NCBI GenBank assembly: GCA_013399895.1
Contig: VXBA01001178.1
Coordinates: 4,337-68,336, forward strand
DNA length: 64,000 nucleotides
Reading direction: 5' to 3'
Origin: Serilophus lunatus
Lineage: Eukaryota; Chordata; Aves; Passeriformes; Eurylaimidae
The notes beneath the pieces were generated by a model that ran no database searches, was not told the DNA's origin, and saw nothing but the letters and a program-made list of their open reading frames with translations. Every line of letters starts with the position of its first letter. Position 1 is the stretch's first letter. Of the stretch, positions 1 through 11,870 are shown in pieces. The translations under genes were made by a program, and so were the position numbers.

Positions 1-3000
1 CCCCCCCCACCGACGGCTTTCTTTTTGAGGAAAACTGAATTTTAATCGGGTAAGTGGGGTTTTGCTCCTACACCTCCTTTCAAAAGCCCTCTTTAAACAG
101 CCACAAATGGTAGGAAAGACAACAGCATTTGAGCTCTTTCTCTAGATTTTCTAGGTAGTTAGTGTATCGTCTGCTCTTGTAGCAAGCTTCTGTAGATAGT
201 ACGTAAAGAAGCTATCCATAGAGAAAATACCCAGGAAGTGGATTGTGCTGCACTTTTGTTTTCTTCAGAGACTGTTCTTTCAAAGTATAGTCAGCATTTT
301 TCTTTTTTATTATTGGAATATAATTTTTGTATTTCTTCATATATATGTGTACATATTTTTATAATATAATGCAGAATGTTTAGAAAAGTTACTGTTACTT
401 TTATTGTCTGAGTTTTAATAAGCAACATTCAGAACTCACTCACTGCTGTATGGTATAATTTAATCCAAACACTTGCTAACTATCCAAAATGAAAAGGGGA
501 TCCTTCATTTGGATATGCATTACAGCAAATAATTCTATTTAAGTCTTGACAGATAATCTAACTAATTGTAATTTTTAAAAAAGTGATGCCCCTTTAAATA
601 AATTGTATTGTAAACTTTCCACAGATTTCTGATGATCAGAGAGAAGACGCTGTTTTAGATAAACTATCACCATCTTCAAGTTTTCTTCCTGGTAACTAAG
701 GTATGTCATTTCCATTTGGGAAAGGAAAAAAGGGCACACAAGATATATTTATCATTTCACAGTTACTGATTAACACCTCAAAGCCATCTTCATTCATATC
801 AGTGGTAGATAAGAAGTGAAGCACAAGAGCAAAAGAGGATAATTGCCAAACTGACCAACAGCCAGAGACAGTGAAGAAGCTGCTGCAGCCTGCTGCGAAA
901 ACCTGATGTGTATGCATAGTTACAACACATGTGCATAGGTACATGAATGACTACAGCTATCCTTAAAAGGAAGCATTGCCAAGTATAGAAACAAAACTCT
1001 TACAAATAGATGCAACTAATCTCTATGGTAAAGAGATTTTTAATGATATTCCAGAATTTTTTCTTTCATTCAACTCATACACTAGAATTTTCAAATGGTT
1101 TCAGAATGGCTGTCTTCTGCCAAAACTGCTTTCCTTCAAAAGTGTTTCAACTATATAATTTTAAGTCTAACAATCTTCAAGTGTTTAACCTTTCAGTTAA
1201 ATGAATTATTGTTTCTGGTTAATTTCACTTTAAAGTGATGTTTTAAAGAAGTGTAAAAATTAAATGGAAGGAGTTTGAAATTATGAATCAGTAATTTCTT
1301 CATATAAATATATGTATGAATGTATGTTTGTATGCGCATAAGTGTGAAGGGAAAAGAAATATTTTCTATATATCACCCTTGCAAAATTCAGTCTGAGAAC
1401 TGAAAAGCAATCTGCATTAATTTGTATTGCTTTGTTTGCACTTCAGCACAGCAGAAATCTGTTCACTCAACATTTTAATGCAGACATTTTTCCAGCATAG
1501 AATTTAAAGGTTATCTCAAAACACCTATCAACACTCAACAGATAGTTGCCTAAGTGCAATTTTGTAATTGGAAATCATTTTCTCACACTCCTGAGCTGCT
1601 GTAACATTCTGATAATTGATAATATTTGTTAAAGCATCTGTAATGAAGAGTACTGTATTTCCATGCAATAAACCGGATTCATTAGTGTTTTGTTAAACAC
1701 TGTGGATTTGGAGAATGGATAAGAAGCTGCAAGAACAAAGTACATTCCAGTTCTTTGCTTTGTTAAACAGGCTGAAGGACTTCTCCAAAGGGCACAGCTT
1801 TGAATGCGTAGGTTATCTCAACTAAACCGCTGCATTGAAGAATCTACTTCATTGAGAGAGATCCCTCTGTGCCTGTATGTAATTGATAAAAAAGGACAAA
1901 AGATTGAGCTCACTCAAACAGAAGGCATTAATCGAATCCAGATTCTGTATGGAAGCTGATTTTAGGATGCTTGAAGCACAACAGAAAAACAAGGAAATAA
2001 TTTACTCTAGTGTTACCAAGTTGGAGAGTGAAAGCTCTCCTAAGTGAGGGAGAATTGCTTTGAAAATAGATGAATCAAGTTAATTAGTAGTGTAGATATC
2101 ACAGATCATGAAATAGGCCTTCAGGATTTGAAAGTATCAACCTAATACTGTGAAGATGCAGAATGCATTCTACATTTACTTCTATTATAATAGCTTTTAA
2201 TGAAATGAAATGAAATGAAATGAAATGAAATGAAATGAAATGAAATGAAATGATGAAATGGGAATGTGACTGAATGACAGCATAATAACCTCTGAGAGCA
2301 AATCCCTACACAGAAGCCTTTTCCTTTAACAAAGTATTATTACTAGGGCTTTCAAAATGATGCCAAGCTTTCTGCAAGTAACAAAAGCAAGAAAAGCAAA
2401 ACTACACAGTTTTGCAATTAACAAGCTCGAAAAGTTCATCAGAAAGGTAATCCAGCTAATATAGTCCTTTGAACTTGTCAGCACTGGAGAAATGAAAAAC
2501 ATGAGTAAGTTTCAACAGATACAGACATTATGGATGTGAATTGCCTCTCCTCATCCTCTGAAGTATGTGATTCCAGGAAAAGGAAAACAGTGGTGTAGGG
2601 ATAATAAACACAATAGAAATTTTAAGTTTTCAGTAAATGTAAGTAATTCTTAAGGAATTGTTTTCCACTCTTAATATGTGTTTTAGTCACAGGATTTTGC
2701 AATGAATCTGATTTATAAACTCATATTTTATTAGTAATTTCCTGATTTGCTGTGAAGGTGAAGTTTATCTCCATATCTAAGTGTGTGTGTGAGAGGTTTT
2801 TCTCCCTGACCCAAAAGCTTTTAAAATCGGTTCTTTTCAGTCAAATTTAACAAAGGAATAAAGGTCTCAAGCAAGTTCATTATGTCAAATTTTCTGTAAA
2901 TAGGCAAACTGATAGCATTGAAGGTACCTGAGCTGATGGAAAAACAGTGCCATGAGCACACATATTAGACCCTTGAGAGTCTGAATCACATTAGGAGATG

Positions 3001-3269
3001 GAAGAGAGTTCTTCTAGATGTCCTAACAAATGGGACAGAGCTAACACCTTTTTAGGCATCAAATTTAAACAACCACAAGCCAGGAAATTGAAGAAAAAGA
3101 GGCTCCTTTAATTATAAAACAGATTTGTAAGGAAATAAAATTTTCTCCAGAGTGGTTTGTTTTTCTTTCCTTCCAACTCTGCTTTAGATTCTACTTTTCA
3201 TCTGTAGATCCCACCAAAGCTAAGAGAGAAAGATTCTTTACCACCACTTAAAAAGAGTGACCAATTGTA
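1..3269. other. Intergenic AT-rich sequence
   Basis: Apart from the (TGAAA)10 array I see no gene, RNA or recognisable transposon. The window opens with a C run. Short ORFs (for example 696-944 minus, 976-1158 plus) have no supporting signal. Confidence 0.6.
2201..2250 (+). repeat. (TGAAA)10 microsatellite
   Basis: Ten uninterrupted copies of the pentamer TGAAA, followed by a slipped TGATGAAATG. Confidence 0.98.
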
Positions 3270-4747
3270 TGTAGTGGGTTAGGAAAGCAGTTTTGTCTTT
3301 TAGGAGGGGGAGGGGATTTCCTATTAAACTTCTGGTTTTTTTTGGTTTTCCTGAGAAGGGAAGCAAGTCGAGGATGGCAAGGCCCCTGTACCCAGCCCTG
3401 TGTGGAGCCGGGCTCGTTCCCGCAGTGGAGGGTTCTCTCTCCATGCCATGCAGTATGGCCCGTCCACCCCACACGGCAGAGTCAGGGCGAGACAGCTGAT
3501 CTCGGCTCTGGACAGCAGCGCAGGGCCCTCTTACACGGGCGAGCGTGTCCCGGGGATGGGAGCGCTGAGCCCTGGCCCCATACGACCTCTGCTCCTTGCC
3601 CGGCCCGGTGGCCACTCGAGGGTGGCACCGCCCAACCCGCGCTGGCAGAGTGGCGGCACCACCGCTTCTGCATGACTCCCGCTCGGTAGCACAGGTGCTG
3701 CAAGCTCATGGCACTTGCCAGGCTGGAGCTGAGATGGCAGCGGTGCGGGAAGCCGCATGTGCCCTGGCTGCTGCCGCCATGGAGACGGGCCTGAGAAGCG
3801 GCTGCGTGGGGACAGCCAGCAGGAGCTGCACTCGGTGCCGGCATCTGCATCCGGGGGTGTCATCCCGTGGCCGGTGCTGCGGCCCAGGGTGGTCCCGTGG
3901 CGGCAGGAGCCGGGATGCCGCTGCTGCCCCGGCCCCAGGCAGTGGCAGGTGCAGCGCCACCCCCATGGCGGCTCCCATGGCACCCCGCGGCGGGTCCCTG
4001 CAGTGGCAGCGGGTGCCTCATGCTGATGGTGCGCTGGCAGCAGGCACACAGCGATGGCAGCCCCTCCTGTGGCGGCTGGGGCGGGCAGCGCCTGTGGTGG
4101 CCGCTCCAGCTGGCTTCGCGCGTGGCACCGCCGGCCCATGGCCCCTCCCGGGGGTCCCTGCAGGCAGCGAGTGCCCCCGCAGGTGGTGCTGTTGTCACCC
4201 TGGGCCTTGGGGGCCCACCACGTGACCATTTTGCTGGGAAACACCATCTTGGCTGTGCGGTGAGATCTGCCGCTGTCCAGTGGGAAGGCGGCGCTCCCGG
4301 AAGGGCTGGCCCAAGGAAACGCGAGATCAGACATCCCATAAAAGACAGAGACATGGAAATTCGGCCTCTTTCCTGGCCTCGTTGTCATTGAGAGGGGATC
4401 GGCTGCTGCCCCTCCTGATCCCTTCTGGTTCTCTGACAACGCGGCATCATCGGAACTCAGACTGTGACAGCAGGAGGCCACACAGCGGCAACGCAAGTGT
4501 GGTATCCTCCTCTTTGGGTTTCCCCAGGGAGTCCTTTTCATTGCCCCTCGTGTTTTTCAGAAGCTCCTAGACTGGGACCAGTTGCCATCGTTGCCATCAT
4601 TCATTTTTCCTTTTTATTGTAATGTTGTCGGGTTGCAGTTGTAATCAATCTCTTAGTGGGGTTCCATAGGTTATAGAGCCCCTAAAAATAAACTGTTTGC
4701 TGTTGCTGTTTCTGTTGAGTCTCTCATCACTTTTACTGCCTCCTACA
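3270..4747. other. GC/CpG-rich block, LTR-like element or CpG island
   Basis: Base composition changes sharply from the AT-rich surroundings to a GC-rich, CpG-bearing segment, most extreme at about 3370-4330. It contains a CACGTG E-box at 4219-4224, a CCATCTTGG motif at 4244-4252 (YY1-like on the other strand), a CATAAAAG TATA-like box at 4337-4344 and AATAAA at 4689-4694. The outer ends read TGTAGTGGG and CCTCCTACA, giving a 5-bp inverted terminus of the TG...CA type seen in LTRs. I find no convincing flanking duplication. Open frames of up to 336 codons on both strands are expected where stop codons are scarce, and none shows a domain. Boundaries follow the inverted termini and are tentative. 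Confidence 0.45.
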
Positions 4748-6507
4748 GTCCAAACCAGGATATAATAGTTTAGGCAAAATTGTGTAATTAATAAAGAACG
4801 CTTTTTATGAGGAAAATACAGATGTCTTTCTGGAATACATGAGCAAAACCGAATCTTTAAAGTTGTGAAGTTTTTTGACATCACTTCAAAACTAGTATCA
4901 CATCTATACCTGACAGGACTCTAGTTCATGCTTGGAAACCAATTAATTCAACACACGACTTAAACTGAGAAGACCCTATTTCATCATAAGGGAGGTGGTC
5001 TCTTTCCAGAAAGTAAAGCATACAACTCCAAGCTACCAACCCTGTAAACGTATAAGAAGACATTTAAAAACAAGAGTTTGATTTGTATATAAAGATTTTC
5101 AATTTTAAAATTCCTGTCAAAGAATTAGATATCTCCACAGAAAAATAAAATTATTTTACAGTGCACATAAAAATCAAGACTTTGCGCAGCATCTACATTT
5201 ATATTTTATTAATTTTTTTTTACTTTATATCTTACTAAGGTGAAATTGTGAATTCTCCAGATGATGACTGAAATGGCAAAGAGTTAAATCATGTAAGAAA
5301 CATCCATAAACTTATAACTAGGATAAGGGCGATAGGATTTGGACTGACATAACTGCAACAAACAAGTCTTCTGACATTTAGTACTTTGACTAGACTATTC
5401 AGTTGTTAACAAGAATGTCCCTAAGTGCATATTTGAACAGGTTGTTCATTTTAGTGGATTTGCATTTCCACCAGAGTGTACTTTCACACACATCTCATAT
5501 AATATATATATTGCATTATGAGTATAGGATATTCTTATTATATGCAAATAAATGTAGATATTCATATTAAGTGTGAAAGTTTGATTACAAAATAACACCT
5601 TTTCCTAAAATGGACAGAAGTCATGAAGCCACTGACAAACAAGCCCTCCATTTGTCGTAGAATACTTTCGTTATCTTTAGGACAATAGTCACTCAACAGC
5701 TAAAATTCCAGAAGTGTTAAGAATTGGCACAGAAAACTCTAAGTATATAAACAGAAGGATGCATATAATTTAATGTGCAATTTTGTTTAACACTAAGACA
5801 TTTTGGCCAAGAATAGATTGGAGCGTTGTAAGACTGGGTACAAAAGGTTGTCTGAAAAGACTTTGCCTATGGAGTGAAGTTTGGTGTTTCACAAAATTTC
5901 CCTTCTGATATATGATGTTTAGACTCACCACTGAACATTTCATCCAGCCCACAAACATGATTTATACCGTGCTGTTCATCTCTATTTGTTAGAATAATGC
6001 TTGCCATATCTCTAAGGTCTTTCACCTGAATGATCTTTCACAGGTGAATGAGACGACTAATATAACTTACTGTGTCTAGAAAATAATGCTGTAATAAATT
6101 ACAGACCTTACAGCATGTTCTGTAAAAAAGCAGATAAGGTTATAGATAGGCAAGTTGGAATATTTACCAGCAGATGAAGAAATATAGTGAAATAAAAACA
6201 CCCTGCTTCTGACCTTGTTTTGAAACTGACCCAGTCTAGGAATAACACTATGACCTGAAAGCTGATGGATGTTGTCCTTTAGATAAGGTGATTGCATTGA
6301 AAACTCGTATGCATGTGTGTGTCAGTACATGTATATGTATATATATATGTATGTGTGTGTTTATAGACACATATATATATGTATTGAATCAGCTGTAATC
6401 AGCATGTACATTTGCATTTCTGCTAGGATTTGTTCCGAAGTACAAATTCTCATTCCTAAAAAGAACAATGGGTTCAGTTGCAAATTAGTCAATAGGATGC
6501 CCATATA
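4748..6507. other. Intergenic AT-rich sequence
   Basis: No coding signal or identifiable repeat other than the TG/TA tract at its right end. Confidence 0.6.
6309..6385 (+). repeat. TG/TA-rich low-complexity tract
   Basis: Alternating purine-pyrimidine sequence of GTGT, ATGTATAT and ACATATATAT units. The ORF read across it is a low-complexity artefact that runs on into the CR1 fragment. Confidence 0.9.
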
Positions 6508-7831
6508 TTTGGCCCCCAGAAGGGCCAAAAGGAGGATCCAGGAACTACAGGCCTGTCAGTCTGGTTTCAGTGCTGAGAAAGGTCATGGAGCACATAATTT
6601 TGAGTGTCATCATGTGGCATGTACAGGACAATCAGGGGATCAGGCCTAGCTAGCATATGTTAAAGGCAGGTCGTGCTCGACCAGGCTGATCTCATTCTAT
6701 GACAAGATGACCCATTGAGTGGATGAGGGAAAGGCTGTAGATGTAGTCTGCCTGAATTTTAGTAAAGCCTTTGATACCATTTACCACAACATTCTCCTGG
6801 AGAAACTGGCTGTGTGTGGCTTGCGCTGCTCACTGCGTAAAAAATTGGTTGGATGGCTCGGCCCAGACAGTGGTGGTGAATGGAGTTAAATCCAACTAGT
6901 TTTGTTCCCTAGGGCTCAGTACTGGGGTCAGTCCTGTTTGGTATCTTTATCGATGATCTGGATGAAGGGATCGAGCACAATCTCAGTCAGTTTGCAGATG
7001 ACATCAAGTTGGGCAGGAGTGTTGATCTGCTGGCGGGTAGGAAGGCTCTACAGAGGGATCTGGACAGGCTGGATAGATGAGCTGAGGTCAATGATATGAG
7101 ATCAATAAAGTGAGGTGCTGGGTCATGCACTTGGATTAAAACAGCACCATGCAGTGCTACAGGCTGGAGGAAGAATGGCTGGAAGCCTGTCTGGAGGAAA
7201 AGGACCTTGGAGAGCTAGTTGACAGCAGCTGAATAAGAGACAGCAGTGTGCTCAGGTGGCCAATAAGGCCAATGGCATCCTGGCAATAACAGAAATAGTG
7301 TGGCCAGCAGGATAAAGGCAGTGACTGTCCCTCTGTACTCAGCACTCAAATCCTCTGTTCAGTTCTGGGCCTCTCACAACAAGAAAGATACTGAAGTGTT
7401 GGAGTGTGTCCAGAGAAGGGCAACAAAGCCAGTGAATGGTCTGGAGCACAAGTCTGATGAGGAGAAGCTGAAGAAGTGGCTTAACCTAGAGAAGAAGAGG
7501 CTGAGTGGGACCTTATTGCTCTCTAAACCACCTGACAGAAGGCTGTAGTGAAGTGGTGTTGATCTCTTCTCCTAAATAACAGGTCATAGAATGAGAGAAG
7601 ATGGTCTCAAATTGTGCCAGAGGAGATCTATATATTAGGAAAAAAATCTTGTCATGCATTGGAACAGGCTGCCCAGAGAAGTGGTTGAGTCACTGTCTCT
7701 GTGTTTAAAAGATGTGTGAATGTGGTGCTTAGGGACGTGGTTTAGTGGTTGACTTTGCAGTGCTGGATTAATGGTTGAATTCTGATAATCTTAGAAGTCT
7801 TTTCCAATCTGAACAATTTTATGATTCTATG
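6508..7831 (+). mobile_element. CR1 LINE fragment, decayed reverse transcriptase and 3' end
   Basis: A 5'-truncated CR1 non-LTR retrotransposon in plus orientation. It opens at the NYRPVSL region of the reverse transcriptase and passes motif A (FSKAFDT, about 6758-6780), motif B (P-stop-GS, with TAG where CR1 has a glutamine codon, near 6910) and motif C (FADDIKLG, about 6990-7015). It continues through the C-terminal part and ends in the CR1 3' signature ATTTTATGATTCTATG near 7831. Several stops and frameshifts split the frame, so it is not functional. The short ORFs at 6902-7099 and 7300-7548 are broken pieces or off-frame readings of it. Confidence 0.92.
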
Positions 7832-8847
7832 CTAAAAAAGGGCTTCTATTACAGATGATGTGATGAATTATGCTTTAATATTAAAATGTGGCATACCACT
7901 CATTCACAGAAATAGATAATTGGATTTATCAAGACAACTTTATTTTCTTAAATACATAGTAAAGGAATAATATTCCTTTCACTGAACTGAGGGATATTTA
8001 GGGCAAAGTCTACCTTCCTGTCACTTTTTTTGTGCATTCTTTGATTGCAAACTTTACATTGTTCCTCAAAAATTATGATAATAATAGTAACAAAGAGCTT
8101 TACTGAACGCAGCACATAAGAAGAAAAAGCACTGTATTACCTCGTTGCTCCAAGCCATAGTTTACCAGTTGTGTGCTACACTGTTAGACAATTTCACTAT
8201 CAAGAATATAAATATGGAACAGCTACTTGCAATAACTACTTACCTTACATTGACATCAGATAGGAAGTCACTTTAAAGTCTTGCAATCTATACTGGGCAA
8301 TTCAGAATGAAAGAGAAAATTAACTGACCTATGCTAAAGTTATACCCTGCATAATACCCACAGATTTTATGCAGGCAGGGAATTATTTGCATTTTTAAAA
8401 GTGTATGATAGTTTATACTAGACAGCACATCGCAGAGTCACGGAAATCTTTCTTCCATAAAAAAGCAACAAACATAATCACTGCATTGTCATTAGTTGAA
8501 GCTGCAGTCAAGATCACTGGTAAATCATGGACAGTATAAAATAATGGATTCTGTGCATTTCACATAATTTCTCAATTTTCTGCCACTTGGCAGTAATGCT
8601 GTCCATTTAGCAGCCTCTGTGGAGGGCAGCAGTTCGTAAAAATGTTTCAGTCAGATAAAAACTGAAAGCACGTGAGAAAGAAGTATAAAGGATGATCTGT
8701 AGGAATAGAAAAGAAAGGAAGGTGGTGAAATTGGAAGGACATTGCTTCAAGAAATTCAAAGGAAGAAAAAAGAGGGATGAAAACTGGAAGATATACAGGT
8801 ACTTAAAATTGAAACATAAGATTTCTCATGATATTTAAAATCCATAC

Positions 8848-8961
8848 CTGAAGTCCCATATTCACACGTGTGCTTGTAAAGCCCTTTGTGCAATGTGTTT
8901 TCCTTTTGAGATGAAGTATTTTGTGAACGGTCTTTTTTCCAACAATGTCCACATGGCCCAT
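8848..8961 (-). other. Candidate unannotated exon (38 codons)
   Basis: On the minus strand a pyrimidine tract ending TTTCTTTTTTGTCACAG is followed by 114 bp open in one frame and then CAG|GTATGG, a near-consensus donor. The open frame reads GPCGHCWKKDRSQ and ends with CEYGT, with three cysteines. It starts and ends in phase 1. I do not recognise the protein. It lies about 30 kb downstream of the NALF1 stop, so it would belong to another transcript. Chance is a serious alternative in 64 kb of sequence. Confidence 0.25.
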
Positions 8962-10556
8962 CTGTGACAAAAAAGAAATCAAGAGTGATTTGATAGGAAA
9001 GGAGCTTTAACACACACTGAATCAAGACCTCCAAGTATACCAAAATGCACATCACTCAAACCCACAACCCTCCTTTCTCCACTTCCTGAGTGGAAAATAC
9101 ACTGATGAACCTCTCGCCACATTCAGAAATTACAGAAAACACCCATGCAAAGGGCTCATGTGAAAAGTTTCGGGCTTGACACATACAAAACCCAAATACA
9201 AATATCAAGAGAATAGCACTCTAAATAGATTGTGAAATTGCTTGTTGTTGCATTTCAGTTAGACTGAAAATTCAATTAAAATTTTCATTGTGCCTATATT
9301 TCTGGATTTAAACTTTTGCTTTAAATTAGATGTTCACAAACTAGAATGATCTCAGTCTGCAAGAAGTCCTTAAAAGCACCAAATGTTGAAATAGTGACTA
9401 TTTTCTTGTTCTTAAAAAGTTTATGGACTTAATAAAATATATTGATAAAATATACATTTTACTGGCTCAAGGCCAATCTAAAGAATTTCATTTTCTTGCA
9501 CATGTGTCACGTCTCTGGATTCCAGTATTCCAAGAGCAAGTCTTCCAAGATGAGATGTATTGGCTTTCTAGCTAGTGAAGGGAAATTTCAGAAAACAATT
9601 AATTCTGCTTAATTTAGAATTAAATTAATTGCTTTCCTGAAGAGGCTTCCCTACCTTTCACATCTGATAATGGAAACTAAAAATGTCAACAATTTAGCCA
9701 GTACTTAGTGGCAGTGAATTAAATATTAAACTCTGGCTCAGTCAAAGAACTAACACACTAAAGTCCAGACTGGAAATCCTGCAAAATCTTCTCAGGCTCT
9801 GACTAATTATGGAGATGCCTTACTTTTTACCTTAAAATACTTGAGGCTGCTATATGATATCTATGTGTCTGCATTTTTAACTCCTGCCTAAAACAGGAAT
9901 TAAGAAACAAGATACCGTTCTGCCTGAGCGCCCTGTGACGCTTTTCTGGGAATGACTGCTGCATTGCCTACGAGATCAAGTTCTGCACAGAATCTGTTTG
10001 TAGTTGCCACAGCTTTTTAAGACATCACCAGAAAAGGTTGATTTATCCCAGTTTAAGTACAAGAGGTTATGGTAGTCTCGTGGGAATGGGGAAAGAGATG
10101 GTCTCAAGTCTGACATGTTCATGCTTCAGGAAGCTGCCTCAACTATCAGGCTGCAGGCTAATGCAGGCAGAGGGAGGAGGAAACATCCACGCACCAAAAA
10201 AAGATGTGTGTCCACGTAGCAAGAAAAGCAAGGGTGTATTTGTTTTTTTAATTACCTCCTCCTTAAACTTTCCTGATTCTCCATTAGCCGTACAAAGAAT
10301 TCATTCATTAACAACAGCTAGATTAATTTGTACATAGTGACAAACTGATGATCTGACAACTTTTCCTGGAACATATTAATCTTATTTTTAGGAATAATTC
10401 CAAAATAGGATGTGAGACAATTGGTACACATTTTCTTGTTCAGTAGACAACTGCAAACTGCAGAGCAAATATCTGTATCCAGGATCTCTTGATCTCAAGC
10501 AAACAAGTCTCTCTGGTTTCTTATTATTTAGGAAGGATAAGGTATTCTTTAGTCTT

Positions 10557-10558
<2 letters not shown>

Positions 10559-10604
<46 letters not shown>
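10559..10604 (+). repeat. Poly-T run of 46
   Basis: Forty-six consecutive T. It could be the poly-A tail of a retroposed copy inserted on the minus strand, but flanking sequence is not recognised as a transcript and no target duplication is evident. Lysine- and phenylalanine-rich ORFs across it are artefacts. Confidence 0.95.
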
Positions 10605-11189
10605 CTTTTTCTCAAACAGATTGAGTCAATTAATTCTTATTCAAACAATGTTTCCTGTAGAAAAGCTCTGTTATAGGCTTCCTCTTTCTTACAGCAGTCA
10701 ACACACAGGTTTTTTTTTTTACTTTGTGATAAAAACAGAGAAACCAAAGAACACCAAAATGTACACTGCACAAAGACAAATGGAAATAGAGGCAAAACAA
10801 CCCCCCTGCTTTTAATCTGCTAAAAAAGAAACTAAAATCCAACCCATCAAATGTAGATGCAAAAGTTGCTAGCAGTGGAGGACAAGTGAATTCAGTTCAA
10901 TTTTGCCATCTAAAGACCACCAAATCCTGCTGCCTTCAAGTCTTAGCAACTCAAACTTGCAAAAACATTCTTCTTCCAAATCATTAGCAGTGGAGATAAT
11001 TCTAGGGACATGAGTCTGAATTCCTTGCGGCATTGAATGGCAGTCTTAGAACTATGGGTCTGTTTACTTTCTTGGCTGCAGGGTTAATGATATAGACAGC
11101 TGAACAATTGGAAAGGAATTGAACTGTATATTGCAAGGTATTTCTCAAGTGCCAGAAAGATAGCTGACCCTGCTGTGCTTTCATTTTCT

Positions 11190-11202
11190 CCCCCCCCCCC
11201 CC
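11190..11202 (+). repeat. Poly-C run of 13, then A run
   Basis: Thirteen C followed by seven A. Confidence 0.9.
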
Positions 11203-11732
11203 AAAAAAATTATTTTTCCTGAAAACCTCCTACCAATCTTATGTGTGCAAGAGCTTAAAATTGTACAGTTTCCTTTCCTTGTGGCTGTGTCATTTGTGGT
11301 ACCATTTCCCATCCAGTTTATGGTACAGAACTAATTTGCTGTAGTCAAGTCTGGTGTTCCAGCCACTCTAAAAATATTTCAATAATTTATTACGCAGATA
11401 TACATTTGAAATTTAAGAGAAGACAAAAATACTTTAAGCTTATTGTCATGTGAGGTAATTTTTTTCTTCTCTCTTAACCCCAGAATAGACTCAAATATAG
11501 GCAGTCTGGGTTGAAAAGCAGAAAACCTGGAGACACATTTAGGGATTCACAAAAACCCTCCTCCTGAACACTCTTCCTAATTCTCTGTTACATTTCATGG
11601 ATCAAAGGACATGATATGCCAGAAAAGAAGCAAAAATGCACTTTGCACAGCTATTCCAAGGCAGAAATTTTGTGCATATGGGTCCCTTCAGGGAAAAAAA
11701 TATGTATGATTTTTCCTTTATTTCATATTTAC

Positions 11733-11870
11733 CTGCTACTAGGTCAGAAGCTCCAGTCTCTGAGACTTTCAAAAATCCTCTGTATTCTTCCAAAAGTATA
11801 TCGAAGACCTCAGAAATAAATTTAATAGCTTTTATCCAGGTCTTGTAAGAGTCAGGGATTAAATATCTCT
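11733..11870 (-). other. Candidate unannotated exon (46 codons)
   Basis: Minus-strand 138-bp segment with donor GCAG|GTAAAT and a possible acceptor at TCACAG, though the pyrimidine tract before it is weak. The open frame reads YLIPDSYKTWIKAIKF and FDILLEEYRGFLKVSE, helical in character, with no recognised family. It is phase 1 at both ends, so joining to the candidate exon at 8848 keeps the frame and forms ASDLVADGPCGHC at the junction. Functional status unknown. Confidence 0.2.

Noticed and set aside
3531..4541. 336-codon minus-strand ORF, the longest gap-free ORF in the window
   Set aside because: It lies in the GC-rich block, where stop codons are rare. Long ORFs exist on both strands at the same place, and the translation is Pro/Ala/Gly/Arg-rich with no domain.
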